The position numbers were made by a program, and so were the translations under genes. From the NCBI RefSeq assembly GCF_900105455.1, contig NZ_FNSF01000002.1, forward strand, positions 675,501 through 739,500: a stretch of 64,000 bases of DNA, given 5' to 3'. The notes beneath the pieces are model-generated. The model made no database searches. It was not told the origin of the DNA and worked only from the letters and a program-made list of their open reading frames with translations. The DNA is from Tenacibaculum sp. MAR_2009_124. Its GTDB lineage: Bacteria; Bacteroidota; Bacteroidia; Flavobacteriales; Flavobacteriaceae. Shown piece after piece: positions 10,042 through 19,058 of this stretch. Position 1 is the first letter of the stretch, and each line of letters begins with the position of its first letter.

Positions 10042-10076
10042 AAAGCTTCACTTTAATTAGTGAGGCTTTTTTGTTT
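10042..10076 (+). terminator. Terminator of the tRNA operon
   Basis: 11-bp stem AAAGCTTCACT / AGTGAGGCTTT with a short A/T loop and a following T-rich run. Confidence 0.85.
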
Positions 10077-10150
10077 TTCTAAGAGATTATTCTAATTCTT
10101 AAAAGGAATAAAGAATGAGTCTTTTTTTGGATCAAGACTAATAGTTGTGT

Positions 10151-11105
10151 TTAGGCAAAAATTTGGATTAATCTAAAAAGAAAGAATTCTACGTTTCTTA
10201 CCCCCCCCTGAACTGCGCTCTAAACGCTTTCACTTTCGCATTAAAAGATTCTGCTGCTGCATTTGTACTTCTGTTGTCAAAATAATTAAGGATGGATTGG
10301 TAATTTAAACTAATGGAGTTTGCTACTATATTAAAAGCTTTAAACCCTGAATCTTCAACTTCTTTAAACCATTTAGCAAGTTTTGTATAAGCTACCGCTT
10401 TAGTTATTAATCGGTTATTAAATATAGTTCTGAGTTTTTGACATATTACATATGCTTTTCTAATGTCTGGGAATTGTTCAAATAAAATCTGAGCTCTAAT
10501 CTTTTGTTTAGTTGTCCAGTTTGCTTGCGTCTTATAAAGTAAATAGCGGCTTCTAGCTAAAAGCTGTTTTAAAGTATCTCCGTTACTAAAAGTTATAGGG
10601 GTATATGTATTGTTATTGTTTTTAGCATCTTTTATATCATTGTTTTCCTGATCTATTGCTTCCCAACGATGTTTTATGCGTATATCTTGTAAAGCATCTA
10701 AAGCCAATTTTTGCACATGAAATCTATCGGTAACCTGCGTGGCTTTAGGAAAGCATGTTTTAGCTATTAGTTTCATGGTATTGGCCATGTCTAAAGTGAT
10801 TTCCTTAACCTTATTTCGTTTGGAGTTTGGAATTTTAAGGAGCTTACCACTAACGTCTTCAGCTTTGGTTCCAGCAATAATAGCTACAATACTTCCTGCT
10901 TTCCCTTTCGCTTTTTTATTAGTAACAATAGTATAAAGCTCTCCTTTAGATAAAGCAACTTCATCAATAGAAAGCTGTTTTCCTATATTTTCAGGAAATA
11001 GTAACCAATCTTTAGCATGTGACTTCTCTTTCCACTGTTTAAAATCACTTAAATAATCTTTAAACTGACGTTGTAATTTTTTACCATTGAGCCCGTAAAA
11101 ACCTG
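10151..11105 (-). pseudogene. ISL3-type transposase, catalytic part (frameshifted)
   Basis: Catalytic half of the transposase. The open frame is continuous from about 11118 down to a stop at 10198, but has no ATG before 10788, so it appears to depend on frameshifting from the upstream ORF. DDE residues: D in SIDEVAL, D in ITLDMANTM, E in NAAAESFNAK. The normal end is lost at a run of eight G (plus-strand C at 10201-10208): the frame stops at FRAQFRGG, whereas shifting the frame there restores VRNVEFFLFRLIQIFA up to a stop at 10151. Either a real inactivating indel or a homopolymer sequencing error. Confidence 0.8.
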
Positions 11106-11128
11106 CTATAGTATGACAGTCATTCGCT

Positions 11129-11509
11129 TTAGTACTGACTAAGTGCTTTTAAAAAAACAGCAAACTCAACGGTCATGCGAGTTCCCTGTGCTACTAAATC
11201 CCAATCTCTTTGTACTACTTGTTGAGTTTCTTTATTTAGCCATCTGCGACGTTTAATATGAAGTAATACTGTTTTACCTCTCAAGGGAAAGTCTTCAATA
11301 GTGGTTTCTTTATGAAAACCATGAGATATAATTAACCCTTTTGAAAACTCATCTGGAATAGCTTTCTTTTCTTCAAAATAAAGATGTAAATCTTTCCCTT
11401 GTACTTTATGAGTTGTTAAATTAAAATGTGTGATTAATAACTCAGGGAGTATAAATTTTAAAACATCTAATGATAAATCCAAATCTCTCTTTTTTGCAAA
11501 AATCAACAT
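11129..11509 (-). CDS. ISL3/ISAon1-type transposase N-terminal ORF
   Basis: 126-residue ORF, upstream partner of the catalytic ORF. Basic, with a run KRRRWLNKETQQVVQRDWDLVAQGTRMT that resembles the zinc-finger/HTH-containing N-terminal region protein annotated separately in flavobacterial ISAon1-type elements. It stops (TAA) at 11129, while the continuing catalytic reading frame is in +1 and begins around the T7A4 tract at 11145-11155. A programmed frameshift is possible but cannot be proven here. Starts 37 bp inside the right end of the IS. Confidence 0.75.
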   Translation of the reverse strand: MLIFAKKRDLDLSLDVLKFILPELLITHFNLTTHKVQGKDLHLYFEEKKAIPDEFSKGLIISHGFHKETTIEDFPLRGKTVLLHIKRRRWLNKETQQVVQRDWDLVAQGTRMTVEFAVFLKALSQY

Positions 11510-11643
11510 TTAATATTAATTCACACACAACTTTTGTGACTGATCCCTTTTTTTATCGAAAAATGTTGTTATAAAAAATATATAAATAATTTAAAACCTA
11601 TGAAAAAAGTATTTTTATTAGTATGTGTGTAGCCTTTCCTTTT

Positions 11644-12474
11644 TTAGGACACCTCTAAATTCGACAAATAATTATTATTAAGGTCAGATTTGATGAAGAA
11701 TTTAAATTCTTCATCAAATCTGGGCATAAACTCTTTAGGTGACTTGTATCCCAAAGATTTATGCGGATGATTAAAATTATAGTCTTCTCTCCAGTTATCA
11801 CTTATCTTTTGAAGTTGATAAGTGTCATTAAAATAATAAGCACTTAATATATCCTCTCTAAAGAAGCGATTGAATCGTTCTATATAGCCATTCTGCATAG
11901 GTTTACCGGGTTGTGTATATTTAATTTCTATAAAATTCTTTTTGCACCAGTTGACAAAAATCTTGGAAATAAACTCTGGACCATTATCACATCTCACATA
12001 CTTAGGTACTCCTATTTCTTCTTTTAGGCATTCCAGTGTTTCGATAACGGCTCTTGCTGGATATGAAAGACCAGCATTTATAGCCAGTGCTTCACGATTG
12101 CAATCGTCAATAACATTGAACACACGCACCTTTCTACCGTCAATAAGTGCATCACTCATGAAATCCATGCTCCAACATTCATTGAGTTTTGAAGGTCTTT
12201 CCAAAGGTTGTTTTACACGTTTAACCAAACGCTTTTTGTGCTTACGTCTTAAACTGAGTTTCATCTCACGATACACTCGTAACACTCGTTTCCTATTCCA
12301 TATTAAGCCTTCACGACGGATCTTATGATAATACTCATCAAAACCTCTTGTAGGGTACGATTCAGAAAGTTCGGTTAACTTATCAATAACCTCGCTATCA
12401 TCTTTTTTACTCTGGTAATACCAAATCGATCTACTAAGGCCTACAACTTTGCAGGCATGGACTATAGAAATCAC
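11644..12474 (-). CDS. IS3-family transposase OrfB (integrase domain)
   Basis: Retroviral-integrase-type DDE transposase: HTH_21 segment (about 20-80), rve domain with D in WSMDFMSD, D in VRCDNGPEF and E in NGYIERFNR, then a C-terminal HPHKSLGYKSP motif. The coordinates give the ATG-started part. The frame is open further upstream (VLKPSDKRVRVKYLIKAYV) to the A6G slippery site, so the functional product is an OrfAB fusion made by -1 frameshifting. Intact, so the element may be active. Confidence 0.93.
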   Translation of the reverse strand: MISIVHACKVVGLSRSIWYYQSKKDDSEVIDKLTELSESYPTRGFDEYYHKIRREGLIWNRKRVLRVYREMKLSLRRKHKKRLVKRVKQPLERPSKLNECWSMDFMSDALIDGRKVRVFNVIDDCNREALAINAGLSYPARAVIETLECLKEEIGVPKYVRCDNGPEFISKIFVNWCKKNFIEIKYTQPGKPMQNGYIERFNRFFREDILSAYYFNDTYQLQKISDNWREDYNFNHPHKSLGYKSPKEFMPRFDEEFKFFIKSDLNNNYLSNLEVS

Positions 12475-12521
12475 ATACGCTTTGATGAGATACTTTACAC
12501 GAACTCTTTTGTCGGAAGGCT

Positions 12522-12788
12522 TTAGAACTTTTTTGATAGTACGTCTTTTAGCATTTTGACATCCAAACTTACATCTGCATACATTTGCTTGAGCCTATTA
12601 TTCTCTTCCTCTAACTCTTTTAAACGTTTTAGTTGCTGTTGTTCCATACCTCCATACTTTTTTCGCCAGTAATAAAAAGTACTTTTATCGATTCCTAATT
12701 CTCTTGATAAATCACCTACAGACCTACCTTGTTCATTTTCCTTGAGAGCCTTGATTATCTGACTCTCGCTAAACTTGCTGATTTTCAT
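12522..12788 (-). CDS. IS3-family transposase OrfA (HTH)
   Basis: 88-residue DNA-binding protein: HTH_8 domain (FSESQIIKALKENEQGRSVGDLSRELGIDKSTFYYWRKKYGG, shown in pieces: SESQIIKAL, LGIDKSTFYYWRKKYGG) followed by a leucine-zipper-like segment (LKRLKELEEENNRLKQMY). An A6G slippery run (12528-12534) just before its stop codon sets up -1 frameshifting into orfB. Confidence 0.92.
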   Translation of the reverse strand: MKISKFSESQIIKALKENEQGRSVGDLSRELGIDKSTFYYWRKKYGGMEQQQLKRLKELEEENNRLKQMYADVSLDVKMLKDVLSKKF

Positions 12789-13869
12789 TGTGACAGTTTG
12801 AGTTTAAAGTTAGTAAATTCGAATTTTAAACTGTCCTGGTTTTGGGGAAGGCTACATGTGTTGTAATACTAATTATCTCGTGTTCCTCTGAAAATATTGA
12901 ACTTATTGAAAATTATTCGCGTAATTTAATTAGAACTGAGCAGAAAATATTTGAAAATGATGAATTATCGGAAAGGATTGTCACCGAATTTAGCAGTAAT
13001 AAACCAATAAAATCATCATTTTATGATGAGGATAATGTACTCACATATATTCATGAATGGAATTATTCCAATGGTGATCTCTTGCTCTCTGAAAAAGGAT
13101 ATTTACCAAATGGAGTTGTAGATTATGAGAAGAATATTAATTATGATAATGCCAATCGTGTAAGAGAAACTAAAAGAACAAGAGATAATAATATTACTAG
13201 TACAAGTTTCATTTATAACAATGACAATACTGTTGTAAGTGAAACGAATGTAAATGGAAATATTTCGACAAAGGTTTTCGAAATTGGTAGTAGAGGAGTT
13301 ATTAATAAAGAAATTGTTAATAATAATGTGAGAGTGTCAGTGGAATACGATGACGATTTTAATGTAATTAGTTTAACTTCATTTTTAACAACTTATAATT
13401 ATTTATATCAAGAAAGTGGTGCTTTTCCATTTTCTTATACGAGTGTTTATGGAGATAACTTATTAAACGCTGTTTTAATTAGTAATTCCTTAGCGGATTC
13501 AGCCGGAATTCTCGGTAATAAGTTGATTTCTAAAATTGCTTCACATTCCTCTGAAATTGAATATTTGTATACGTTAAATGAATTTAATCTACCTATAACA
13601 AGACAATATTATTCCAACGGAGAATTGTTCGGTGAGTTATATTTTACCTATGAATAGGACTATTCGTGTAAAGTTATAGTTGTTTACTTTGATTAGGTAC
13701 ATTTGGACGTGTTTTTAGAATCTATTACTAGGTGTTTTTAACTGGTTTTAAAAAGTTAGGAAGCAATTAAAAGGAATAAAAAGAGTTCAATAACGAATTG
13801 TCCTTTTTATGATATTCTGAATTATTGTTTAGTAGAAAGTTTAATCTTTAGAATAAGAAAATAAGCGTT

Positions 13870-13902
13870 AAAAAAAGCCACTCGTATTTACGAGTGGCTT
13901 TA
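13870..13902 (-). terminator. Terminator of the first S8 protease gene
   Basis: Stem AAAGCCACTCGTA/TACGAGTGGCTTT, read on the minus strand with a following T-run. It lies 25 bp after the stop codon of the protease gene. The 270 bp between the lipoprotein gene and this point show no other feature. Confidence 0.85.
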
Positions 13903-13926
13903 CATTTCATCAAGATTAGAATCGTC

Positions 13927-15195
13927 TTATCTTACCGCAATAGGGTAGCTTTCACCTCTATTGAATACAGAACCTGACGATCTTGGTCCACTTCCTCTAG
14001 CATGCATAATTCCAGCAACGTGTGGAGCTGCCATAGAAGTACCGCTTAAAGTAGCATACCCACCGTTTAAGTAAGTACTATAAACGCTACTTCCAGTTGC
14101 TATAAAATCAACAGGATTCATGTTGTAGTTAGAGAATGAAGAGAAACCACGACTACAAGTCATTGAAGCAACAGTGTAAATTCTACTTCCGTTAATACAT
14201 GCAGGATCATATAAAGCAGCATTTGCACTACTATTTCCTGCAGCAATAGATACGTATGTTCCTCCGTTAGATAAAGCGTTTAACGCGCTTCTATAAGATG
14301 AACTACTAGAACATCCAGAACCATGGTATCCGCCTAAACTTAAGTTAGCTACATCTCCAGCGATGTCGTATCTACCAACATGGTTGATACCAGCAAGAAT
14401 AGTAGAAGTACTACTCCCACCGCTACATCCAAAAACTCTTACAGGAACTACAGATGCACCTGCAGAAACCCCAACAACACCAACACTATTGTTTTTAGCA
14501 GCAGCAGTACCTGCTACGTGTGTTCCATGTCCGTTACAGTCGTTAGCAGAACCACCAACAAAAGATTTAGCATAAGTAGAGCTTGTTACAACATTTAAAT
14601 CTGGATGGTCTAAATCGATTCCACTATCGATAACCCAAACCCAAGTGTTTTTAGAGGCTCCATTGGCAAAACCACCTGCGTTGTTAATTCCACAAGGAGT
14701 TGTTTGTGGAGCTCTTTGAGCATCACCTAAAGTAGTAACGTTTTCCACTTCAAACTTTGGAAGCTCAACTCTTCTATCGAATTCGATAGATTCTACATTC
14801 TCGTCTTTAGCTATTTTATCAAATTCCGCATCGCTTAATTTGATAGCCATTCCAGAGATTTTAGTGGTGTAATAATTTAATACTTTTGATCTGTCAACAT
14901 TGTTGTCGGCAAGAATAGCATTAATTTGTTTGATAGAAGTTTCAGTAATTCTATCTACTGAAGCTGCTTTCGATTTTCGATCGGTAAATACGGATTTACC
15001 TAATTGTTTCGCAGCAGAAGCGATTTTTGATTCTTTGAAAACAACGATATACTGACCTGGAATGATGTTTTTGTCATCAATTGCCGTGGTAATGTCAGAT
15101 TGTAAATTGTCTTGTGAAGAATTTTCGTTTTGACATGAAGTCATAACTAGCGCCATCAATGTAGCGCAAAAAATGAATTTAGTTACATTTTTCAT
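13927..15195 (-). CDS. Subtilisin-like (S8) lipoprotein protease, copy 1
   Basis: 422-residue secreted serine protease. Start chosen at 15195 because it opens a lipoprotein signal (MKNVTKFIFCATLMALVMTSC, lipobox MTSC); an in-frame ATG at 15330 adds 45 residues with no family logic. Order: lipobox, inhibitor_I9 propeptide (about 45-130), S8 catalytic domain with Asp in WVIDSGIDLDHPD, His in GHGTHVAGTAA and Ser in LSGTSMAAPHVAG. It resembles the proteinase K/aqualysin branch and ends soon after the catalytic domain with no type IX sorting domain. First of three tandem paralogues, about 80% or more alike to copy 2. Confidence 0.93.
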   Translation of the reverse strand: MKNVTKFIFCATLMALVMTSCQNENSSQDNLQSDITTAIDDKNIIPGQYIVVFKESKIASAAKQLGKSVFTDRKSKAASVDRITETSIKQINAILADNNVDRSKVLNYYTTKISGMAIKLSDAEFDKIAKDENVESIEFDRRVELPKFEVENVTTLGDAQRAPQTTPCGINNAGGFANGASKNTWVWVIDSGIDLDHPDLNVVTSSTYAKSFVGGSANDCNGHGTHVAGTAAAKNNSVGVVGVSAGASVVPVRVFGCSGGSSTSTILAGINHVGRYDIAGDVANLSLGGYHGSGCSSSSSYRSALNALSNGGTYVSIAAGNSSANAALYDPACINGSRIYTVASMTCSRGFSSFSNYNMNPVDFIATGSSVYSTYLNGGYATLSGTSMAAPHVAGIMHARGSGPRSSGSVFNRGESYPIAVR

Positions 15196-15669
15196 TGTTA
15201 GAAGGGTTTTTAATTTGGAGCAAATATTAGAAATAATCGCAACATAAAAAAACACTATCAAAACATATAACTCTTTGTTTTGTAGTGTTGTAGGTTGTGT
15301 TTTTTTTACCCTTTTTTTATGTTTAAGCAACTGGGTTGCTATACCGAAAATAAAGAGAATATCCTTGCTCGTGTGGAAAATTCTCTTTCCATGAGGTGTA
15401 AGAAAAATCAGGGTAAAAGGGGGACATTTTTGGATGGCTTTTTTAACTGAAATTAACTTTTCTTTAACTTTTTAACGGTTTTTTATTGACCTGTTGAAAT
15501 GTTTAAAATATATGTTTCATTGTTGAATTTGTTGAAAATATACTTTTAAAAAAATATTTATTTAATAATTTAACTAAATAATTAGCAATATTTAAAACAA
15601 GTGGTTTTAAACTTTTTGATAAAATTTGTAATGGAAAAAACGTTAAAAACATAAAGTTTTATTTTAATT

Positions 15670-15775
15670 GCGGGGCGATAGTCTAAGGGTTAATTCGTCG
15701 AGGTTTGCCTCGAAATATAAATTATGAATCCAACGGATACCCGGTATGCTTGCATCGGGGCAGTATAATTTAGAA
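15670..15775. other. GC-rich structured element in AT-rich intergenic DNA
   Basis: Roughly 100 nt that are visibly richer in G/C than the surrounding DNA and can form three hairpins: TCGAGG-TTTG-CCTCGA (15698-15713), ATCC-AAC-GGAT (15728-15738), and CCCG..ATG-CTTG-CATCGGG (15740-15759) with a CUUG tetraloop and a GU bulge. On the minus strand an ATG at 15754 opens a 21-codon frame. It could be a structured RNA, a tiny ORF or the remnant of an inserted element; none can be chosen from sequence alone. Confidence 0.4.
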
Positions 15776-15913
15776 GAAAACAGTTGTCATTTTAAATGGA
15801 TAACTACAAATGATAATATGTTCTATTATTTCCTTTATGTTCTTTATTTAAGAAGGCTAATCCAGTTAAAGATCTTACAGAAATGAAAGAAGCCTATTTT
15901 ACATATTTGGATA

Positions 15914-15941
15914 TAAAAAAACCGCTCATCGAGCGGTTTTA
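15914..15941 (-). terminator. Terminator of the second S8 protease gene
   Basis: Stem AAACCGCTC, loop ATC, stem GAGCGGTTT with a T-run on the minus strand, 22 bp after the stop codon. Confidence 0.85.
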
Positions 15942-15962
15942 TAATCTTTATAGATTTAAAAT

Positions 15963-17228
15963 TTATCTTACAGCAATAGGGTAGTTTTCACCTCTATGTC
16001 TTACAGAACCAGAGAATCTTGGTCCACTTCCTCTAGCATGCATAATTCCAGCAACGTGAGGAGCTGCCATTGAAGTACCACTTAAAGTAGCATATCCACC
16101 GTTTAAGTAAGTACTGTTAACGCTACTACCAGTCGCTATACAGTCAATAGGATTCATGTTGTAATTAGAGAAAGAAGAGAAACCACGACTACAAGTCATT
16201 GAAGCAACAGTGTAAATTCTACTTCCGTTAATACAAGCAGGAGCATAGTAGGCAGCATTTGCTGTACTGTTACCTGCAGCAAGAGAAACATAGGTTCCTC
16301 CGTTAGATAAAGCAGTTAAAGCACTTCTGTAAGCAGAGCTTGTTGAACATCCTGAACCATGGTAACCACCTAAACTTAAGTTAGCAACATCACCAGCAAT
16401 ATCATATCTACCAACATGATTAATACCAGCAAGAATTCCTGAAGAACTACCGCTACCATTACAACCTAAAACTTTTACAGGAACTACTGGAGCTCCGGCA
16501 GAAACACCTACGACTCCGATGCTGTTGTTTTTTGCAGCAGCTGTTCCGGCTACATGTGTACCATGTCCATTACAATCGTTGGCAGAACCACCAGCAAAAG
16601 ATCTAGCATAAGTAGAGTTTGTAACAACATTTAAATCTGGGTGATCTAAATCGATTCCAGTATCAATAACCCAAACCCACGTATTACCAGATGCATTCGT
16701 GTAACCACCTGCACGGTTAATTCCACATGGAGTTGTTTGAGGGGCTCTGCGAGCTTCATTTTCTGTTGTAACAGCCTCCACTTCAAAATCAGGAATCGTA
16801 ACGATTCTGTCGAAATCAATAGCTTCAACATTTTCATCTTTAGCTAACTTGTTAAATTCCTCATCGGTTAATTTAACAGCCATTCCAGAAATTTTTGTGG
16901 TGTAATAATTTAGTACTTTCGATCTATCAACATTATTGTCGGCTAGAATCGAATTAATTTTTTTGATAGATACTTCGGTAATTCTATCAACTGAAGCTGC
17001 TTTTGATTTTCTGTCAGTAAAGACGGATTTACCTAACTGTTTAGCAGCTGAAGCGATCTTTGATTCTTTGAAAAGAACAATGTATTGACCAGGTATGATG
17101 TTTTTGTCATCAGCTGCCGTGGTCACGTTCGATTGCATGTTCTCATTTGAAGAATTTTCGTTTTGACATGATGTCATAACTAGCGCCATTAATGAAGCGC
17201 AAAAAATGAATTTAGTTACATTTTTCAT
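15963..17228 (-). CDS. Subtilisin-like (S8) lipoprotein protease, copy 2
   Basis: 421 residues, near-duplicate of copy 1: lipobox MTSC, inhibitor_I9 propeptide, S8 domain with WVIDTGIDLDHPD, GHGTHVAGTAA and LSGTSMAAPHVAG. The leader DNA is also shared with copy 1 (identical for about 30 nt upstream of the ATG), so the duplication included regulatory sequence. Most differences are conservative, with some change in the propeptide (MQSNVTTAADD, MAVKLTDEEFNKLAKDEN). All catalytic residues are present, so it should be active. Confidence 0.93.
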   Translation of the reverse strand: MKNVTKFIFCASLMALVMTSCQNENSSNENMQSNVTTAADDKNIIPGQYIVLFKESKIASAAKQLGKSVFTDRKSKAASVDRITEVSIKKINSILADNNVDRSKVLNYYTTKISGMAVKLTDEEFNKLAKDENVEAIDFDRIVTIPDFEVEAVTTENEARRAPQTTPCGINRAGGYTNASGNTWVWVIDTGIDLDHPDLNVVTNSTYARSFAGGSANDCNGHGTHVAGTAAAKNNSIGVVGVSAGAPVVPVKVLGCNGSGSSSGILAGINHVGRYDIAGDVANLSLGGYHGSGCSTSSAYRSALTALSNGGTYVSLAAGNSTANAAYYAPACINGSRIYTVASMTCSRGFSSFSNYNMNPIDCIATGSSVNSTYLNGGYATLSGTSMAAPHVAGIMHARGSGPRFSGSVRHRGENYPIAVR

Positions 17229-17789
17229 TGTTAGAAGGGTTTTTAATTTGGAGTAAAATTAGAAATAATTGGAATATAAAAAAAAGTAGGTTTTTGCATA
17301 ATTTACTGTTTAGTAGAGTTTTATTTAGTTGTTTTGCCTTCTGTTTTATGTTTAAATGCAACTTAGTGGTTCTAGTGATTTTAACAGCGATTACTCTACT
17401 TATAGTGATAATTATGTAAATAAAAATAACTTAAAAAGTAATTAGAATTTCGTGGAGTTTTGTGTTAATTTCGTTAACTTAAATTAACATTTCTTTAACT
17501 TAATATAAGTGTTATGTTGAACGAATGGTTTGTTAAAATTGGTATATTTATTGTTAAATCACCTGTAAATCAACTCTAAAATATTGTTTTGTTTAATAAA
17601 TTAACAAAATAATTGATTGATTTTTAAAGTAATGTGTTGGTGAATATTTTAGAGAAAACAAATATTTTATATATAAAAACATCTGTATTTTACTTTTAAA
17701 AAAGAGGAATGTGTTGATGGTTACATGCAAAAATGAAAAAACCACTTGTCATTATAACAAGCAGTTTTCCATTGATAATTAGTTAGTTC
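17229..17789. other. Intergenic region between protease copies 2 and 3
   Basis: About 560 bp of very AT-rich DNA. Near the copy 3 stop codon an imperfect hairpin (AAAAC..CTTGT / ACAAG..GTTTT, 17738-17763) probably acts as its terminator. No gene or RNA was recognised in the rest; the leader of copy 2's gene lies at its left edge. Confidence 0.5.
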
Positions 17790-19058
17790 TTATTTAACGG
17801 CAACCGGATAATATTCTCCACGATTGTAAACATTACCTCCTGTATTAGGAGCTCCTCCTTTCGCGTGCATTATTCCAGCAACATGAGGAGCAGCCATTGA
17901 GGTTCCTCCTAAGGTTGCATAACCTCCATTTAAATAAGTGCTATAAACGTTACTACCAGTGGCAATAAAGTCAATAGGGTTCATGTTGTAATTTGAGAAT
18001 GAAGAAAAGCTACCGTTACAAGTCATAGAAGCGATAGTAAAAATGTTTGGTCCATTAACACAAGCAGGCTCAAAATAAGAAGCATCTGCACTATCATTAC
18101 CCGCAGCAATAGAAACATAAGCACCTCCTTGTCCTAAATTTAATAAAGAATTTCTATAAGAAGAATAACTTCCACATCCCCAACCGAAGTAACCACCTAA
18201 GCTTAGGTTTACAACATCTCCAGCGATAAAGTATTGTCCAACATGATTAATTCCTGCTAAAATACCAGAGGTACTACCACGGTTACTACAATTTAATACT
18301 TTTACTGGTACAACAGGAGCACCGGCTGATACGCCAACAACTCCAAACCCATTATCAATAGCTGCCGCGGTTCCAGCGACATGAGTTCCATGACCATGAC
18401 AGTCGTTAGGAGTATTGTCTATAAAAGACTTCGCATAAGTACTGTTTGTTACCACATTTAAATCCGGATGATCAAGGTCGATACCACTATCTACAATCCA
18501 AATCCATTCACTTTTTCCAGATCCATTAGATGAACCTCCAGCATTGTTAATTCCACAAGGAGTAACCTGAGACATTCTTTGAGCACTCTTCCGTGTAGTT
18601 AGATTTTCAACTTCTATTTCAGGAATTTCAACAATTCTGTCAAATTCAATTACTTCTACGTTATCATCTTTGAGTAAACGATCAAATTCAGGATCCGTTA
18701 AACGAATAGCAACACCCGAAATTTCTGTAGTGTAATAATTAAGAACCTTCGATTTATCAATGTTATTATCTGATAAAATGTCGTTGATTTTAGTAATAGA
18801 TGTTTTTGATATACCTGCGACTGATTGAGCTTTTGCCTTTCTGCTGGTAAAAGAAGACTTAGCAAGTTGTTTTGATGCAGGAAAAATCCTACTGTCCTTA
18901 AATACTACGATGTACTGATAAGGAATAATGTTTTTGTCATCAACAGCAGTTGCTGTATCAGGTTGTAGGTTGTCATTTGAAGGGTTTTCATTTTGACACG
19001 ACGTACATAATAGGGCTATTAACGAAGCGCCTAAAATAATTTCTTTTAAATTTTTCAT
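17790..19058 (-). CDS. Subtilisin-like (S8) lipoprotein protease, copy 3
   Basis: 422 residues, same layout as copies 1 and 2 but clearly more diverged: signal MKNLKEIILGASLIALLCTSC, I9 propeptide (YQYIVVFKDSRIFPASKQLAK), S8 domain with WIVDSGIDLDHPD, GHGTHVAGTAA and LGGTSMAAPHVAG. Catalytic triad is intact. It is likely the oldest of the three duplicates. Extra Cys residues occur at positions shared with the other copies (TPCGINNAGG, NDCHGHGTH, CVNG), suggesting conserved disulfides in the extracytoplasmic domain. Confidence 0.92.
   Translation of the reverse strand: MKNLKEIILGASLIALLCTSCQNENPSNDNLQPDTATAVDDKNIIPYQYIVVFKDSRIFPASKQLAKSSFTSRKAKAQSVAGISKTSITKINDILSDNNIDKSKVLNYYTTEISGVAIRLTDPEFDRLLKDDNVEVIEFDRIVEIPEIEVENLTTRKSAQRMSQVTPCGINNAGGSSNGSGKSEWIWIVDSGIDLDHPDLNVVTNSTYAKSFIDNTPNDCHGHGTHVAGTAAAIDNGFGVVGVSAGAPVVPVKVLNCSNRGSTSGILAGINHVGQYFIAGDVVNLSLGGYFGWGCGSYSSYRNSLLNLGQGGAYVSIAAGNDSADASYFEPACVNGPNIFTIASMTCNGSFSSFSNYNMNPIDFIATGSNVYSTYLNGGYATLGGTSMAAPHVAGIMHAKGGAPNTGGNVYNRGEYYPVAVK

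Larger units (their letters stand above)
10129..11546 (-). mobile_element. ISL3-family (ISAon1-like) insertion sequence
   Basis: 1,418-bp element. Both ends read inward as GGATCA followed by partly matching sequence through AGTTGTGT (10129-10152 and the complement of 11521-11546). The base string CTTTTTTT flanks it on both sides (10121-10128 and 11547-11554): an 8-bp direct repeat, the size expected for ISL3-family target duplication. It encodes a split transposase on the minus strand. It lies between the tRNA operon and the 5' region of the lipoprotein gene broken by the next IS. Confidence 0.85.
11628..12856 (-). mobile_element. IS3-family (IS407-group-like) insertion sequence
   Basis: 1,229-bp element with imperfect terminal inverted repeats, both beginning TGTAGCCTT and matching again at AGGACA and AAATTCG. 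TGTG flanks both ends (11624-11627 and 12857-12860), a 4-bp target duplication as expected for the IS407/IS51 branch. It encodes orfA and orfB in overlapping -1 phase on the minus strand. It interrupts a lipoprotein gene. Confidence 0.92.
11600..13657 (+). pseudogene. Lipoprotein gene split by IS insertion in its signal peptide
   Basis: The reading frame starts at ATG 11600 (nine codons, then G at 11627), is cut by an IS3-type element at 11628-12856, and resumes at 12861 after the duplicated TGTG. Joined, it starts MKKVFLLVCVVILIISCSS, a perfect lipoprotein signal with lipobox IISC, followed by about 260 residues with YD-like units (YDNANRVRETKRTRDNN, YTLNEFNLPITRQYY), as in many Bacteroidota surface lipoproteins. 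A TTG at 12842 inside the IS end keeps an open frame (MGKATCVVILIISC), so a shortened hydrophobic leader could still be translated if a promoter exists. Function unknown. Confidence 0.8.

Noticed and set aside
15846..15912. Possible gene remnant (frame with NPVKDLTEMKEAYFTYLD)
   Set aside because: Only about 25 codons look protein-like, with no start and no recognisable relative; too little to call.
13927..19058. Type IX sorting domains on the S8 proteases
   Set aside because: All three end about 25 residues after the catalytic serine motif and carry lipoboxes instead.
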